Assembly: GCA_964412845.1 (NCBI GenBank)
Contig: CAYPQM010000048.1
Span: forward strand, 1-40,397
Direction: 5' to 3'
DNA from: JAWWPY01 sp964412845
GTDB taxonomy: Bacteria; Actinomycetota; Actinomycetes; Streptosporangiales; Streptosporangiaceae
Length of the DNA stretch: 40,397 nucleotides
Position 1 is the stretch's first letter; each line of letters opens with the position of its first letter. Position numbers and translations under genes: made by a program. The notes beneath the pieces are model-generated. The model worked only from the letters and a program-made list of their open reading frames with translations, ran no database searches and was not told the origin of the DNA. This document shows positions 17,014-24,086 of this stretch, piece by piece.

Positions 17014-17190
17014 CTACGTCGCGTCTGGGCTGACGTAGGTGCCGCGCCGGGGGGACAGTGAAGACGAGGCCCTCGTTACAGAGGATCTCCACGGCGCGCA
17101 GAACGGTGTCCCGGCCTACGTCATGTTCTTGCTGGAGCTGCTTCTGCGGGTCATCGACGGCAGCGGCGAGCTTCTCACCACAGTGCCCAG
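17014..17190 (-). pseudogene. Remnant of a GntR-family regulator
   Basis: On the minus strand, KQLQQEHDVGRDTVLRAVEI and LCNEGLVFTVPP are the recognition helix and wing start of a GntR winged helix. One base change of frame then gives RGTYVSPDAT and a stop (TAG, 17014-17016), the usual GntR wing. Before the helix, the normal N-terminal 35 residues are reduced to a short piece (GEKLAAAVDDP). So the gene has at least one frameshift and a deletion. Its last 26 bases recur at 20075. Confidence 0.75.
17021..17046. repeat. 26-bp direct repeat, left copy (GntR 3' end)
   Basis: This 26-base block agrees with 20075-20100 at 24 positions (differences at bases 12 and 22). Both copies encode the GntR wing end TYxSPDA on the minus strand. 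The repeats bracket about 3 kb that holds the YCII gene, a membrane protein, the broken rep gene and the toxin-antitoxin pair. Confidence 0.8.
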
Positions 17191-17543
17191 GAACAGCACC
17201 GGCGAAATCAGCCGGTTCAAGGCCTGCGGCACCAGGCACTCCCACTGACTGTCAGCGGAATTAACGCTCGCCTGCACGGGGGTCAACAGCCCCAGAAGGA
17301 GGCGGCTTCGCCGCCGTTCATATCTCAGGCGCGCCGCGCAGACTACCGGGACGGCGCTGAACGAAGCAGCGGTGATCTCACAAGAGCCCGGGGATTCCGT
17401 GCACCTCGTGGAAGCTGTCGTAGCACCGGCCCAGGCGGGCAGGGTGGAGGCGATGAGTAACCGCCACTCCCCGTCGTCTGCCTGCTATATGAGTTAACGT
17501 GCGGCCGGAGGAAGCAAGCCGCCGGGACAAGGGAGTCTGTGGG
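17191..17543. other. Gene-free stretch before the YCII gene
   Basis: No ORF here resembles a known family. It holds a GGCGGC-TTC-GCCGCC hairpin (17301-17315). A TATATG-like -10 box (about 17486-17491) may serve the YCII gene. Confidence 0.5.
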
Positions 17544-17903
17544 ATGACGCGGTACCTGATCTCGTTCGGTGCCCACGCGATGGACCATATCCCCGGCGAG
17601 GACATGCCCGCCGTGGCCAAGGCCGCGCACGCAGTGGTTCAGGAGGCCGTGAACGCTGGCGTGTTTGTGTGCGGCGGCGGACTGGAAGACCAGCAGGCGA
17701 GCATCGTGGCCACCGACGGGACGGTCACCGACGGCACGTACCCGGAGGCCATCGGCGGACTCACGGTCGTCGAGGTGCCCTCACGGGAGGAGGCGCTGAA
17801 GTGGGCTGCCAGGATCGCCGTCGCCTGCCGCTGTGCGCAAGAGGTCCGGGAATTCGGGCCCGACCCCGAACTCGACGAGATGCTCCGTCAGGCAGATAGG
17901 TGA
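17544..17903 (+). CDS. YCII-related (DGPF-type) protein
   Basis: 119 residues with the YCII/DGPF fold: MTRYLISFGAHAMDHIP at the start, GLEDQQASIVATDGTVTDG in the middle, and EAIGGLTVVEVPSREEALKWAARI towards the end. Members are small ferredoxin-like proteins of mostly unknown activity, often found with sigma factors. I chose ATG 17544 because the domain starts there and AAGGGAG lies upstream; the in-frame start at 17499 adds 15 residues outside the family. It stands alone inside the accessory zone. Confidence 0.8.
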   Translation: MTRYLISFGAHAMDHIPGEDMPAVAKAAHAVVQEAVNAGVFVCGGGLEDQQASIVATDGTVTDGTYPEAIGGLTVVEVPSREEALKWAARIAVACRCAQEVREFGPDPELDEMLRQADR

Positions 17904-18072
17904 CGGTGCCGTCAACCTGCCCGGTCTGAAAGGCCAGGCTCCGCAGCTTCCCAGGACGGGGGCTGGCCATATCCAGATCCGCGCGGCGAGAATCAGATCC
18001 TAGAAACCGTCAAGCGTCACCTGAAGCCAAGCCGTCAACCATCAGTTGGGCTTAGGCAAGTCGATCAGGCAT

Positions 18073-18327
18073 CTAAAGAGCCGTGCCCGGCTTGGCCAAG
18101 CGATGCCGACTAAAGATCACACACAACAGCACGACCGAAGCGATCGCCCCTGGCGGGCACAGCAGGACCCACAGCCAGAGCATCTGGTCGGAGCCGCCGT
18201 TTCCGCCAGTGTTCTCGGCCGTGGTTGCGATCGTGTCGGTCTTCATGACCGCCCAGATGAAGGTTCCGGCGCTGCTGACCGCGACCAGGACCAGCAGTGC
18301 GACCAAAGCCCGGATCTTGGCGTTCAT
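18073..18327 (-). CDS. Small membrane protein of unknown function
   Basis: 84 residues with two hydrophobic helices (about 8-28 and 49-69) separated by a polar loop (KTDTIATTAENTGGNGGSD), and a short basic tail. I do not recognise the family. No strong ribosome site is visible; a GAGG lies about 17 bases upstream. It lies left of the broken rep gene on the same strand, so it may be cargo of the same element. Confidence 0.45.
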   Translation of the reverse strand: MNAKIRALVALLVLVAVSSAGTFIWAVMKTDTIATTAENTGGNGGSDQMLWLWVLLCPPGAIASVVLLCVIFSRHRLAKPGTAL

Positions 18328-18470
18328 GCCATTACGTCCCAGGTCCTCGATCCTTCGCGCTTACGACGGATCAGGAACAATACTGCAATCCGAATCTATC
18401 TAAGGCATGTGGCACGTGAAGTTGGTCCGTCAAAGATCACGCGATGCCACGTAATCAGTCAAGGGGGGCG

Positions 18471-19100
18471 TTAGTTCGCTGCACCACCCTCGCTGATGGC
18501 CCGTGCGAGGCGCACCCTTTCGCGGGCGGCGTCTGCCCACATGGCCTCGCCCTGGCGGTAGCCGCTTCCGGCGAAGTGCCACCGTGCTTCGGTGATTACG
18601 TTGCCGCCGACTGGCTCGGGCTGGCCGTGGCGCTGTCGGCCTTCGGCCGCACGGTGGTCGGCGCGTACTTGGCGGAGTGCGGTGAGGGTGGTTGAGTAGC
18701 GGCGGGATTTGCTGAGGAAGTGGCCGCGGTAGCCGAGCATGTGTGCCCATTGGCGAAGGCAGATTGGCATACTCTGGCCGGGCCGCGAGCGTCCAGCATG
18801 CGGTGATCATCCGGCGTGGGTGATCTGGGATATGCAGCGTGGCGACCTCGTAGGCGCTTCGGATGGGCCGGTCGGTTGTGCTGGTGGCCTCTGCTCCCTT
18901 GGTGGCGTACTTGGCAATGTAGCTCGCTACCTTGGCGTCTTCGAGTGCGTCGCCGCTGCCCGTGCCGGATAGGTGGACAGGCTTTACGTCGGGCTGGTTT
19001 CCCCAGCGCAATGTGAGTGAGCGTCCGGGCTGGTGCGGGTCAGGGGTGCGGATGGCGACGTTGCGGGCGGCGGGTTTGGCGGGTCTCCGGGTCGCGCAAT
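18471..19100 (-). pseudogene. RepSA-like replication initiator, truncated and frameshifted
   Basis: The minus strand reads LTLRWGNQPDVKPVHL, ASYIAKYATKGAEATSTTDR and RRMITACWTLAARPEYANL, then after a one-base shift near 18765 CLRQWAHMLGYRGHFLSKSR and RYSTTLTALRQVRADHRAAE, ending ERVRLARAISEGGAAN at TAA 18471. These are C-terminal landmarks of the initiators of actinomycete integrative elements (pSAM2 RepSA type). The N-terminal half is missing; the sequence gives way to the antitoxin promoter near 19100-19160. The frameshift and the truncation make it non-functional. Confidence 0.8.
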
Positions 19101-19163
19101 GCGGCCCTGCAGGCCGCCATTTGTTGCCTGGGCGACGCAGGTGCCGGGCAGGTAGGTGGGGAG

Positions 19164-19192
19164 ATCTGTACAGATTGCTGTATAGTTTTGTT
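19164..19192 (+). promoter_or_regulatory. Operator and leaderless promoter of the toxin-antitoxin pair
   Basis: ATCTGTACAGAT (19164-19175) is a perfect 12-base palindrome. TATAGT (19181-19186) is a good -10 box and ends 6 bases before ATG 19193, with no ribosome site between, so a leaderless mRNA is likely. The palindrome lies where an autoregulating Phd-type antitoxin would bind. Confidence 0.6.
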
Positions 19193-19501
19193 ATGACCGT
19201 ACTACATAACCCGCGTGAGGTAAGTGTCACGGAGGCCACGCGGCGAGGCGTGGCCGGTCTCGTCGCCGACGCGGAGGAGGGCTCGGATCTGGTAGTGACG
19301 CGGCGGCATCGCCCCGTTGCCGCCGTGGTGAGCATGGGCCGCCTTGCTGAGCTTGAGGAAGCGGCGGCAGACCTGCGTGATCTGGCGCTGGTGCTGGTGC
19401 GTGCAGTGACCGACACCGGCAGGCGCACGTCGCTTGAAGACGTTCTGGAGGCGTTCGGGCAGACTCGGGAGTCACTCGATGCGCTGCCGGACGACGAGTA
19501 G
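19193..19501 (+). CDS. Phd/YefM-type antitoxin
   Basis: Antitoxin of a type II pair, 102 residues. The N-terminal part (REVSVTEATRRGVAGLVADA, DLVVTRRHRPVAAVVSMGRL) is the Phd/YefM DNA-binding fold. The acidic C-terminal part (LEDVLEAFGQTRESLDALPDDE) fits a toxin-wrapping tail. ATG 19193 is chosen because the family starts there and the -10 box sits just before. The toxin gene follows after 3 bases. The antitoxin should neutralise the toxin and repress the operon. Confidence 0.82.
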   Translation: MTVLHNPREVSVTEATRRGVAGLVADAEEGSDLVVTRRHRPVAAVVSMGRLAELEEAAADLRDLALVLVRAVTDTGRRTSLEDVLEAFGQTRESLDALPDDE

Positions 19502-19504
19502 CCG

Positions 19505-20023
19505 ATGACCGAGATCACGTTCACCGACGCCGCCATAGACGACCTGCGGAGGATCGGCCCGAGCGCGGTACCGAAGGTGCTCAAGAAAGTCTTGTTACTG
19601 CTCGACTCGCCACGGGCCGGCTATCCGCTGGGCGGAGACCTGACCGGGTTTCGCAAGCTCGTCGTTGGCCGCAACACCTGGCGGATTGTGTATCGCCTCG
19701 TCGATGACAAGACGATCGAGATCTGCGAGGTCTGGGCCGTCGGCGCCCGGGCGGATGCCGAAGTCTACGCGGAGGCGACCGCGCGGGTTCAGAGTGCGGC
19801 AGGCCAGCGTACCGAGTTCCGGGCGCTCGCCGACGTCATTGAGCGGCTGGGACGACTCGCCGGCGACGTGGTCGCACCAGCCCCGCCAGTGCACGAGCCG
19901 GTCCCCGACTGGCTTGCTGCCCGGCTGATTCATACGGTCGGCATGACCCCGCAGGACGTAGCCGCCCTGAGCCTAGAAGAGGCCGTCGACCGCTGGGGCA
20001 GCTTTATGTCGAAGCTCAAGTAG
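19505..20023 (+). CDS. RelE/ParE-type toxin with a C-terminal extension
   Basis: Residues 1-90 form a RelE/ParE-like domain: ITFTDAAIDDLRRIGP, the segment GYPLGGDLTGFRKLVVGRNT, WRIVYRLVDDKTIEICEVWA. Members usually cleave mRNA on the ribosome or poison gyrase and end near residue 90-100. This protein has 172 residues. The extra part (about 100-172), with PDWLAARLIHTVGMTPQDVA and LSLEEAVDRWGSF, looks like a small helical domain I cannot name. It is encoded directly after the antitoxin; which target it hits is unknown. Confidence 0.78.
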   Translation: MTEITFTDAAIDDLRRIGPSAVPKVLKKVLLLLDSPRAGYPLGGDLTGFRKLVVGRNTWRIVYRLVDDKTIEICEVWAVGARADAEVYAEATARVQSAAGQRTEFRALADVIERLGRLAGDVVAPAPPVHEPVPDWLAARLIHTVGMTPQDVAALSLEEAVDRWGSFMSKLK

Positions 20024-20060
20024 GCCGCACGGCTGTGCGCGGGAATTATGCCCTCGTGCG

Positions 20061-20077
20061 GAGGCCTACCACCAGCG
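20061..20077 (+). repeat. Short possible trace of the msrA tail
   Basis: GAGGCCTACCACCAGCG reads E-A-Y-H-Q like the start of the msrA 3' copies and shares CTACCACCAGC with those at 15310 and 16851. It runs straight into the right copy of the 26-bp repeat. At 17 bases this could be chance, but its place beside the repeat makes it worth noting. Confidence 0.35.
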
Positions 20078-20100
20078 TCTGGGCTGGCGTAGGTGCTGCG
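20075..20100. repeat. 26-bp direct repeat, right copy (GntR 3' end)
   Basis: Matches 17021-17046 at 24 of 26 bases. On the minus strand it encodes STYASPDA, the end of a GntR wing, with no helix before it. It lies between the toxin gene and the anti-sigma-like gene and marks the right end of the accessory zone. Confidence 0.8.
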
Positions 20101-20108
20101 TCTGGGTA

Positions 20109-20783
20109 TCACGACCCGGCCGGCCGGCCGTAACGCAACAGCGCGCCACCCGGCGGCAGAGTGGTGGGCGCGGTGCTAGTGCAGGTGTAGGAGCTCGTGT
20201 CAATGAGCGCGATCGTGGTCTGCTGGCTCGTGGAAAGCTGGAAGTTGCCGAAGCTGAGCTCCGTGCCGGCTGGCATGGCCGCTGGATTGATCGTGATAGT
20301 CCGGTCCGTCAGGGGCTGCTGTCTCCCGTCGCCCGGGAACGGCGGGAAGGACACGACCCGCGAGAAACCGGCCGGCGCGGGGACTGAGGAGCAGAAGCTG
20401 CCCATGGTGACCAGCGCCGGGATGCCGTATTGCGCGAGGTCGCTCTGCAGGGTGCTGGGTTCGAACAGCACCTTCGGGTTAATGGTCAGCGAGGCCGTGC
20501 CGTTGGGGTTGCTGACGATCGTGAATGCCGCGGTCCGGATCGTGCCCGTGCCGTGGACCGGGGCCGAGCCGAGGACACCGGTCAGGCCCAGGACCAATGC
20601 CGTACCCGCAGCGGCGCCGGCCACGGACAGGCCGGCAACTCCAGAGAGCCGGTGTCGCCGGTGCGCGCGGCCCCGGGCCGTGACCGCCTCAAGTCGTGGC
20701 CGCTCGGGCATGGCTACGGCGGACAAGGAGTCGCGCAGCTCGCGCAGCACGGCACTGTCGTTCATCTGGTCGTTGTCGGGCAT
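20109..20783 (-). CDS. Membrane protein encoded with a SigE-type sigma factor, possible anti-sigma factor
   Basis: 224 residues: a cytoplasmic N-terminal part of about 45 residues (LRELRDSLSAVAMPERPRLE), one membrane helix (about 47-70) and an extracytoplasmic part of 150 residues with two cysteines. No zinc-binding HxxxCxxC motif of ZAS anti-sigma factors is present. The ATG overlaps the end of the upstream sigma gene by 22 bases, so the two are co-translated; this is the usual place of a membrane partner that controls the sigma factor. The function is inferred from context. Confidence 0.65.
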   Translation of the reverse strand: MPDNDQMNDSAVLRELRDSLSAVAMPERPRLEAVTARGRAHRRHRLSGVAGLSVAGAAAGTALVLGLTGVLGSAPVHGTGTIRTAAFTIVSNPNGTASLTINPKVLFEPSTLQSDLAQYGIPALVTMGSFCSSVPAPAGFSRVVSFPPFPGDGRQQPLTDRTITINPAAMPAGTELSFGNFQLSTSQQTTIALIDTSSYTCTSTAPTTLPPGGALLRYGRPAGS

Positions 20784-21277
20784 GGACCGACCTCCGGGGT
20801 CTTGGCAGGGGCGAGTTCGTGGCGAAGGGCCGTTACGGCCCGGGACAGGTGGGCGCGGACCGTTCCCGGCGCGATCCCCAGCTGCCTGGCGGTTGTCTCA
20901 ATATCCAGGTCGAGAAGGACGCGCAGCACGATCACCTCGCGTTGCCGGGGCGGCAGGCGCCGCAGCGCGGTCAGCACGGCGGCGTCCAGGCCGGTCCCCG
21001 GGCTAGCCGGCGACGCGACGTCATGATCGGCCAACGGCAGCTCGCGGCCGCGCCGCCGCCACCACGACGCCCCGGTATTGAGCGCGGTGCGCACCACCCA
21101 CGCCCTCGGGGCCGGATGACGGCTGACTTTTCGCCAGGACAGCCAGGCTCGGGCGAACGCCTCCGCGAGCTGGTCCTCGGCCAGCAGCACATTGCCGGTG
21201 CTGGCGGCAACCGCCCTCAGGCAGGGATCCCAGCTCGCCTGGAAGAACTCAGCGAACTCCGTCTGGTCATGACTCAC
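20762..21277 (-). CDS. SigE-family ECF RNA polymerase sigma factor
   Basis: 171 residues. Region 2 is at about 8-75 (EFFQASWDPCLRAVAASTGN, LAEAFARAWLSWRKV) and region 4 at about 100-155, with LPPRQREVIVLRVLLDLDIE, then the helix-turn-helix GIAPGTVRAHLSRAVTAL. It lacks domains 1 and 3, as ECF factors do. GTG 21277 is used because no in-frame ATG fits the domain start. It is co-expressed with the membrane protein downstream, which could hold it inactive until a surface signal arrives. Confidence 0.88.
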   Translation of the reverse strand: MSHDQTEFAEFFQASWDPCLRAVAASTGNVLLAEDQLAEAFARAWLSWRKVSRHPAPRAWVVRTALNTGASWWRRRGRELPLADHDVASPASPGTGLDAAVLTALRRLPPRQREVIVLRVLLDLDIETTARQLGIAPGTVRAHLSRAVTALRHELAPAKTPEVGPCPTTTR

Positions 21278-21464
21278 AACCTGTTAACCCGCCAGAGAGC
21301 CGAAACGCTTACCTCGGCGCCCGCAAATCTACGCGACTGCCGGATCTCGTCGGTCGGCCAGGAAGCTGGCACCGTCGTAGCTTGCTGACGGTCCGGCGCG
21401 TAGCGCACCGAACTGCCGCCGGTCACCTTGTTCTCGAAGTGACCGGCTGAGTCCCGCGGCATGT

Positions 21465-22400
21465 CTACTCCGGCAGCACCGCCAGCCGGAGCCGTCGCAG
21501 CCGGCCGGGATCGGCTATCACGTCGATGGCGGTGATCCGGCGCGCGGTGCTGACCGTCAGGGCCAGCACGACCTGCAGCCGGCCGGCGGGCGCGAATACG
21601 ATGCCCACCGACCCATCCACCAGGGCCAGCCGGGAATGCCCGGCCCGGCCGGAGGCCGCGAGCGCGCCCCCGGCGACCATGTCCGCGCCCTGGAGCAGCG
21701 CCGGCTTGCCGGACGGGACGGCGTCGGCGTCGGCGGTCAGCCTGACATCGGCGTCCAGCAGCGCGACAAGGGCCGAGAGGTCGCCGCCGCGGGATGCGGC
21801 GAGGAACGCGGAGGCCACCTCACGCTGGCGGGCAAGGTCGGTAGCGCGATCCGGGCTGGGCGTGCCGCGTACCCGGCGCCGGGCCCGGCTGGCGAGCTGC
21901 CGTGTCGCTTCCGTCGAGCGCCCGAGCACGGCTGCCACCTCGGTGAACGGCATGGCGAACATGTCGTGCAACACGAACGCGAGCCGCTCGGCCGGGGTGA
22001 GCGTGTCGAGCACGACCAGCAAGGCGAGGCCGACCGAGTCGGCGAGCACAGCCTCATCCTCTGGATTACCGGCCCGGCCGGCCGGGCCAGGGCCGCCAGG
22101 CCCGGATACCGAGCCTGCGCTGGCCGCCACCTCCGCGGCACCCGGCCAGGAATCACCGACCGGTTCCTCGTGCCGGTACCGGCGCGACCGGAGCATGTTG
22201 AGGGACACCCGGGCCACGACTGTCGTCAGCCAGCCGCCGAGATTCTCCACCTCGCTGGTGTCCGCGCCGGTCAGCCGCAGCCAGGTGTCCTGGACCGCAT
22301 CGTCGGCGTCGGTCATCGAGCCGAGCAGCCGGTAGGCCACCGCCCGCAGGTGATCGCGGTGCTCCTCGAAGGCGGCTGTCAGCCAGTCACTGCCGGTCAT
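21465..22400 (-). CDS. ECF41-type sigma factor with SnoaL-like C-terminal domain
   Basis: 311 residues. Sigma region 2 is at 5-75 (AFEEHRDHLRAVAYRLLGSM, DAVQDTWLRL), region 4 at about 130-180 (LTPAERLAFVLHDMFAMPFT, EVAAVLGRSTEATRQLASRA), and a SnoaL-like domain at about 190-300. ECF41 factors control their own activity through this domain. The C-terminal motif ADPGRL corresponds to the family NPDKL motif, but the DGGGK motif I would expect is replaced by ADAVPSGK. A Gly/Pro-rich insert (about 95-115) separates regions 2 and 4. It is divergent from an NAD(P)-binding protein gene, a typical ECF41 partner, with mirror promoters between them. Confidence 0.88.
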   Translation of the reverse strand: MTGSDWLTAAFEEHRDHLRAVAYRLLGSMTDADDAVQDTWLRLTGADTSEVENLGGWLTTVVARVSLNMLRSRRYRHEEPVGDSWPGAAEVAASAGSVSGPGGPGPAGRAGNPEDEAVLADSVGLALLVVLDTLTPAERLAFVLHDMFAMPFTEVAAVLGRSTEATRQLASRARRRVRGTPSPDRATDLARQREVASAFLAASRGGDLSALVALLDADVRLTADADAVPSGKPALLQGADMVAGGALAASGRAGHSRLALVDGSVGIVFAPAGRLQVVLALTVSTARRITAIDVIADPGRLRRLRLAVLPE

Positions 22401-22401
22401 C

Positions 22402-22463
22402 TGTCACATTCTCTCGTTGCCGGGTGTCACCACACTGACACCCGGCACCCCGCGGACGTGACA
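22402..22463. promoter_or_regulatory. Divergent ECF41-type promoter pair around a perfect inverted repeat
   Basis: On the plus strand, TGTCACA (22402-22408) is followed after 16 bases by TGTC (22425-22428). On the minus strand, TGTCACG (22463-22457) is followed after 16 bases by TGTC (22440-22437). ECF41 promoters are, as I recall, TGTCACA, 16 bases, CGTC, so each strand has one candidate. The two -10 parts lie in the arms of an 11-base perfect inverted repeat, GCCGGGTGTCA-N6-TGACACCCGGC (22419-22446). This would drive both the sigma gene and the NAD(P)-binding gene. Confidence 0.7.
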
Positions 22464-22503
22464 TGCGGGGCGCATGGCAGGCACGAAGCGCGGAAGAGGA
22501 GCG

Positions 22504-23304
22504 ATGATGTCACTCATCCTGGTCACTGGTGGCACGGGCACCCTCGGACGCCAGGTCGTCCCGCGGCTCCGGGACGCCGGCGGCGAGATACGGGTGCTCA
22601 GCCGGCGCGCCCACGAGGATGCGGATGGTATCGAGTACATGCCCGGTGACCTGGCCACGGGCGAGGGGATCGAAGCCGCGGTGGAGGGGGCCGGGATCAT
22701 CCTGCACTGCGCGGGCAGCAGCAAGGGCGACGAGGATAAGGCCCTGAACCTGGCCCGGGCCGCGTCGCGGGCCGGGGTGCAGCACCTGGTGTACATCTCG
22801 GTCGTCGGCGCCGACCGGATCCCGGTCGTCAGCGGGGTCGACCGCGCCATGTTCGGCTACTTCGCGTCCAAGCTCGCCGCCGAGCGGGTGGTGGCCGATT
22901 CCGGGCTGCCGTGGACGACGCTGCGTGCCGCCCAGTTCCATGACCTGATCCTGATGGTGGCGCAGCAGATGGCGAAGCTTCCGGTGATACCGGTCCCGGC
23001 TGGCATCCGGTTCCAGCCGGTCGATGCGGGTGAGGTCGCGGCCCGGCTGGTGGAGCTGGCGCTCGGCGCCCCGGCCGGGCTGGTGCCCGACATGGCCGGG
23101 CCACGGGTATACGAGGTGGCCGATCTGCTCCGCGGATACCTCCGGGCTCGCCGCAAGCATCGGCTGATGGTGCCGGTCCGGCTTCCGGGAAAGGCTGCCC
23201 GCGCGGTCCGGGCTGGCGCGAATCTGGCTCCGCAGCGAGCGGTCGGCCACCGGACCTGGGAAGACTTCCTGGCCGAGCGGGAGGGTGCCCGCCTGGCTAC
23301 GTAG
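22504..23304 (+). CDS. NAD(P)-binding protein (NmrA/atypical SDR family)
   Basis: 266 residues with an N-terminal Rossmann fold: LILVTGGTGTLGRQVVPRLR holds the TGGTGTLG dinucleotide loop (residues about 8-15). YFASKLAAERVV carries the Tyr-to-Lys-like region of extended SDRs and LPWTTLRAAQFHD is typical of NmrA-like proteins. ATG 22504 follows an AGAGGAG ribosome site. Proteins of this kind sense redox cofactors or reduce small molecules; no substrate can be given. It is divergent from the ECF41 sigma gene and probably its main target. Confidence 0.85.
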   Translation: MMSLILVTGGTGTLGRQVVPRLRDAGGEIRVLSRRAHEDADGIEYMPGDLATGEGIEAAVEGAGIILHCAGSSKGDEDKALNLARAASRAGVQHLVYISVVGADRIPVVSGVDRAMFGYFASKLAAERVVADSGLPWTTLRAAQFHDLILMVAQQMAKLPVIPVPAGIRFQPVDAGEVAARLVELALGAPAGLVPDMAGPRVYEVADLLRGYLRARRKHRLMVPVRLPGKAARAVRAGANLAPQRAVGHRTWEDFLAEREGARLAT

Positions 23305-23377
23305 GCATGGCTCCAGCGGCTGCCGCCTGGTTGCCGTGTCCTGGCGCCGCGTGGCGCGGCTCTCTATAGTCAGGCTT

Positions 23378-23947
23378 ATGCGCAGGGCTGTTCTCTTAGC
23401 GGCTGCGGTGTGTGCGTTCCTCGCCACCGCGTGCACGGGTCATTCACGGTCGGCAGCGTCCAGTGGCGGGCCGTCCGTGCCAGCCACCGTGAGCAGTACG
23501 GCGGCCCTCGGGCCTGCAGGCCCCTCGCCCGTCCGGGGTGCGGGATACACCGCCGGCGGTTGCGGGGCCACGCGGCTGCTGCTGGGCGCGGCTCCCGGCT
23601 GGGCGCGTTCGGCGAATCCGCCGCGGCTCCGCTACGCACTCGCGCAGCACGGCGGGGTGGCGGGATTCCTCTTTGGCTACCCGCTGATGGCGCGGAACCC
23701 GGTCCCCTACTCCGACAAGATCCTCTGGGTGGTCAGCTCCCCCCGCGATGGGGTGCCGCTGCGCATCACCGGGCATCCACTCGGTGCTTCGGCGCCTGTC
23801 GTGTCCTCGACCTGGTCGGCCGGCTCATCACCAGGGGAGATCTACCCATCGCAGATCGTGGTCCCAACGCCCGGTTGCTGGCACTTGACGCTCGCCTGGC
23901 ATGGGCATTCGGACACGGTCGACCTCTGGTACGTCAAGCACCGCTAA
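23378..23947 (+). CDS. Secreted lipoprotein of unknown function
   Basis: 189 residues with a lipoprotein signal: MRRAVLLAAAVCAFLATAC has a basic start, a hydrophobic core and lipobox LATAC with Cys19. A Ser/Ala/Pro linker follows, then a globular part with GWARSANPPRLRYAL, VAGFLFGYPLMA and PGCWHLTLAWHGHSDTVDLW. The last segment resembles a small beta-sandwich seen in actinobacterial lipoproteins; I do not know its role. TATAGT (23365-23370) ends 7 bases before the ATG, so this may be a leaderless mRNA; I see no ribosome site. Confidence 0.75.
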   Translation: MRRAVLLAAAVCAFLATACTGHSRSAASSGGPSVPATVSSTAALGPAGPSPVRGAGYTAGGCGATRLLLGAAPGWARSANPPRLRYALAQHGGVAGFLFGYPLMARNPVPYSDKILWVVSSPRDGVPLRITGHPLGASAPVVSSTWSAGSSPGEIYPSQIVVPTPGCWHLTLAWHGHSDTVDLWYVKHR

Positions 23948-24086
23948 CATCAGCAGCCGCGAGTCCCGGCTGGCGGCACCAGGGGCCGCGACCGCAGGCT
24001 GATTCTGGCCCGGGCGGTGGTGGCCGAGGTCAGCGCTGCGCGAAGCCCGGTTCCAGGCCTGGCCAGTTCCTCGGGGCGTGACTGGA

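Larger units (their letters stand above)
15304..20108. mobile_element. Composite remnant of integrative elements at the msrA 3' end
   Basis: This zone is bounded on the left by the msrA stop and on the right by the end of the anti-sigma-like gene. It contains displaced msrA tails, GntR genes and remnants, a NYN nuclease, a broken RepSA-like replication initiator, a toxin-antitoxin pair and a pair of 26-bp direct repeats, and looks less GC-saturated than the flanks. RepSA-type initiators are typical of actinomycete integrative and conjugative elements. No integrase, excisionase or transfer gene is visible, so what remains is decayed. The extent is my inference. Confidence 0.45.

Noticed and set aside
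18932..19192. Upstream extension of the antitoxin gene to 18932
   Set aside because: The added residues are the antisense of the RepSA-like remnant and have no antitoxin similarity; the -10 box and the palindrome lie just before ATG 19193.
15304..20108. The accessory zone as an active phage defence island
   Set aside because: Only a NYN nuclease and a toxin-antitoxin pair hint at this. The other genes are broken or unrelated, so remains of integrative elements explain the region better.
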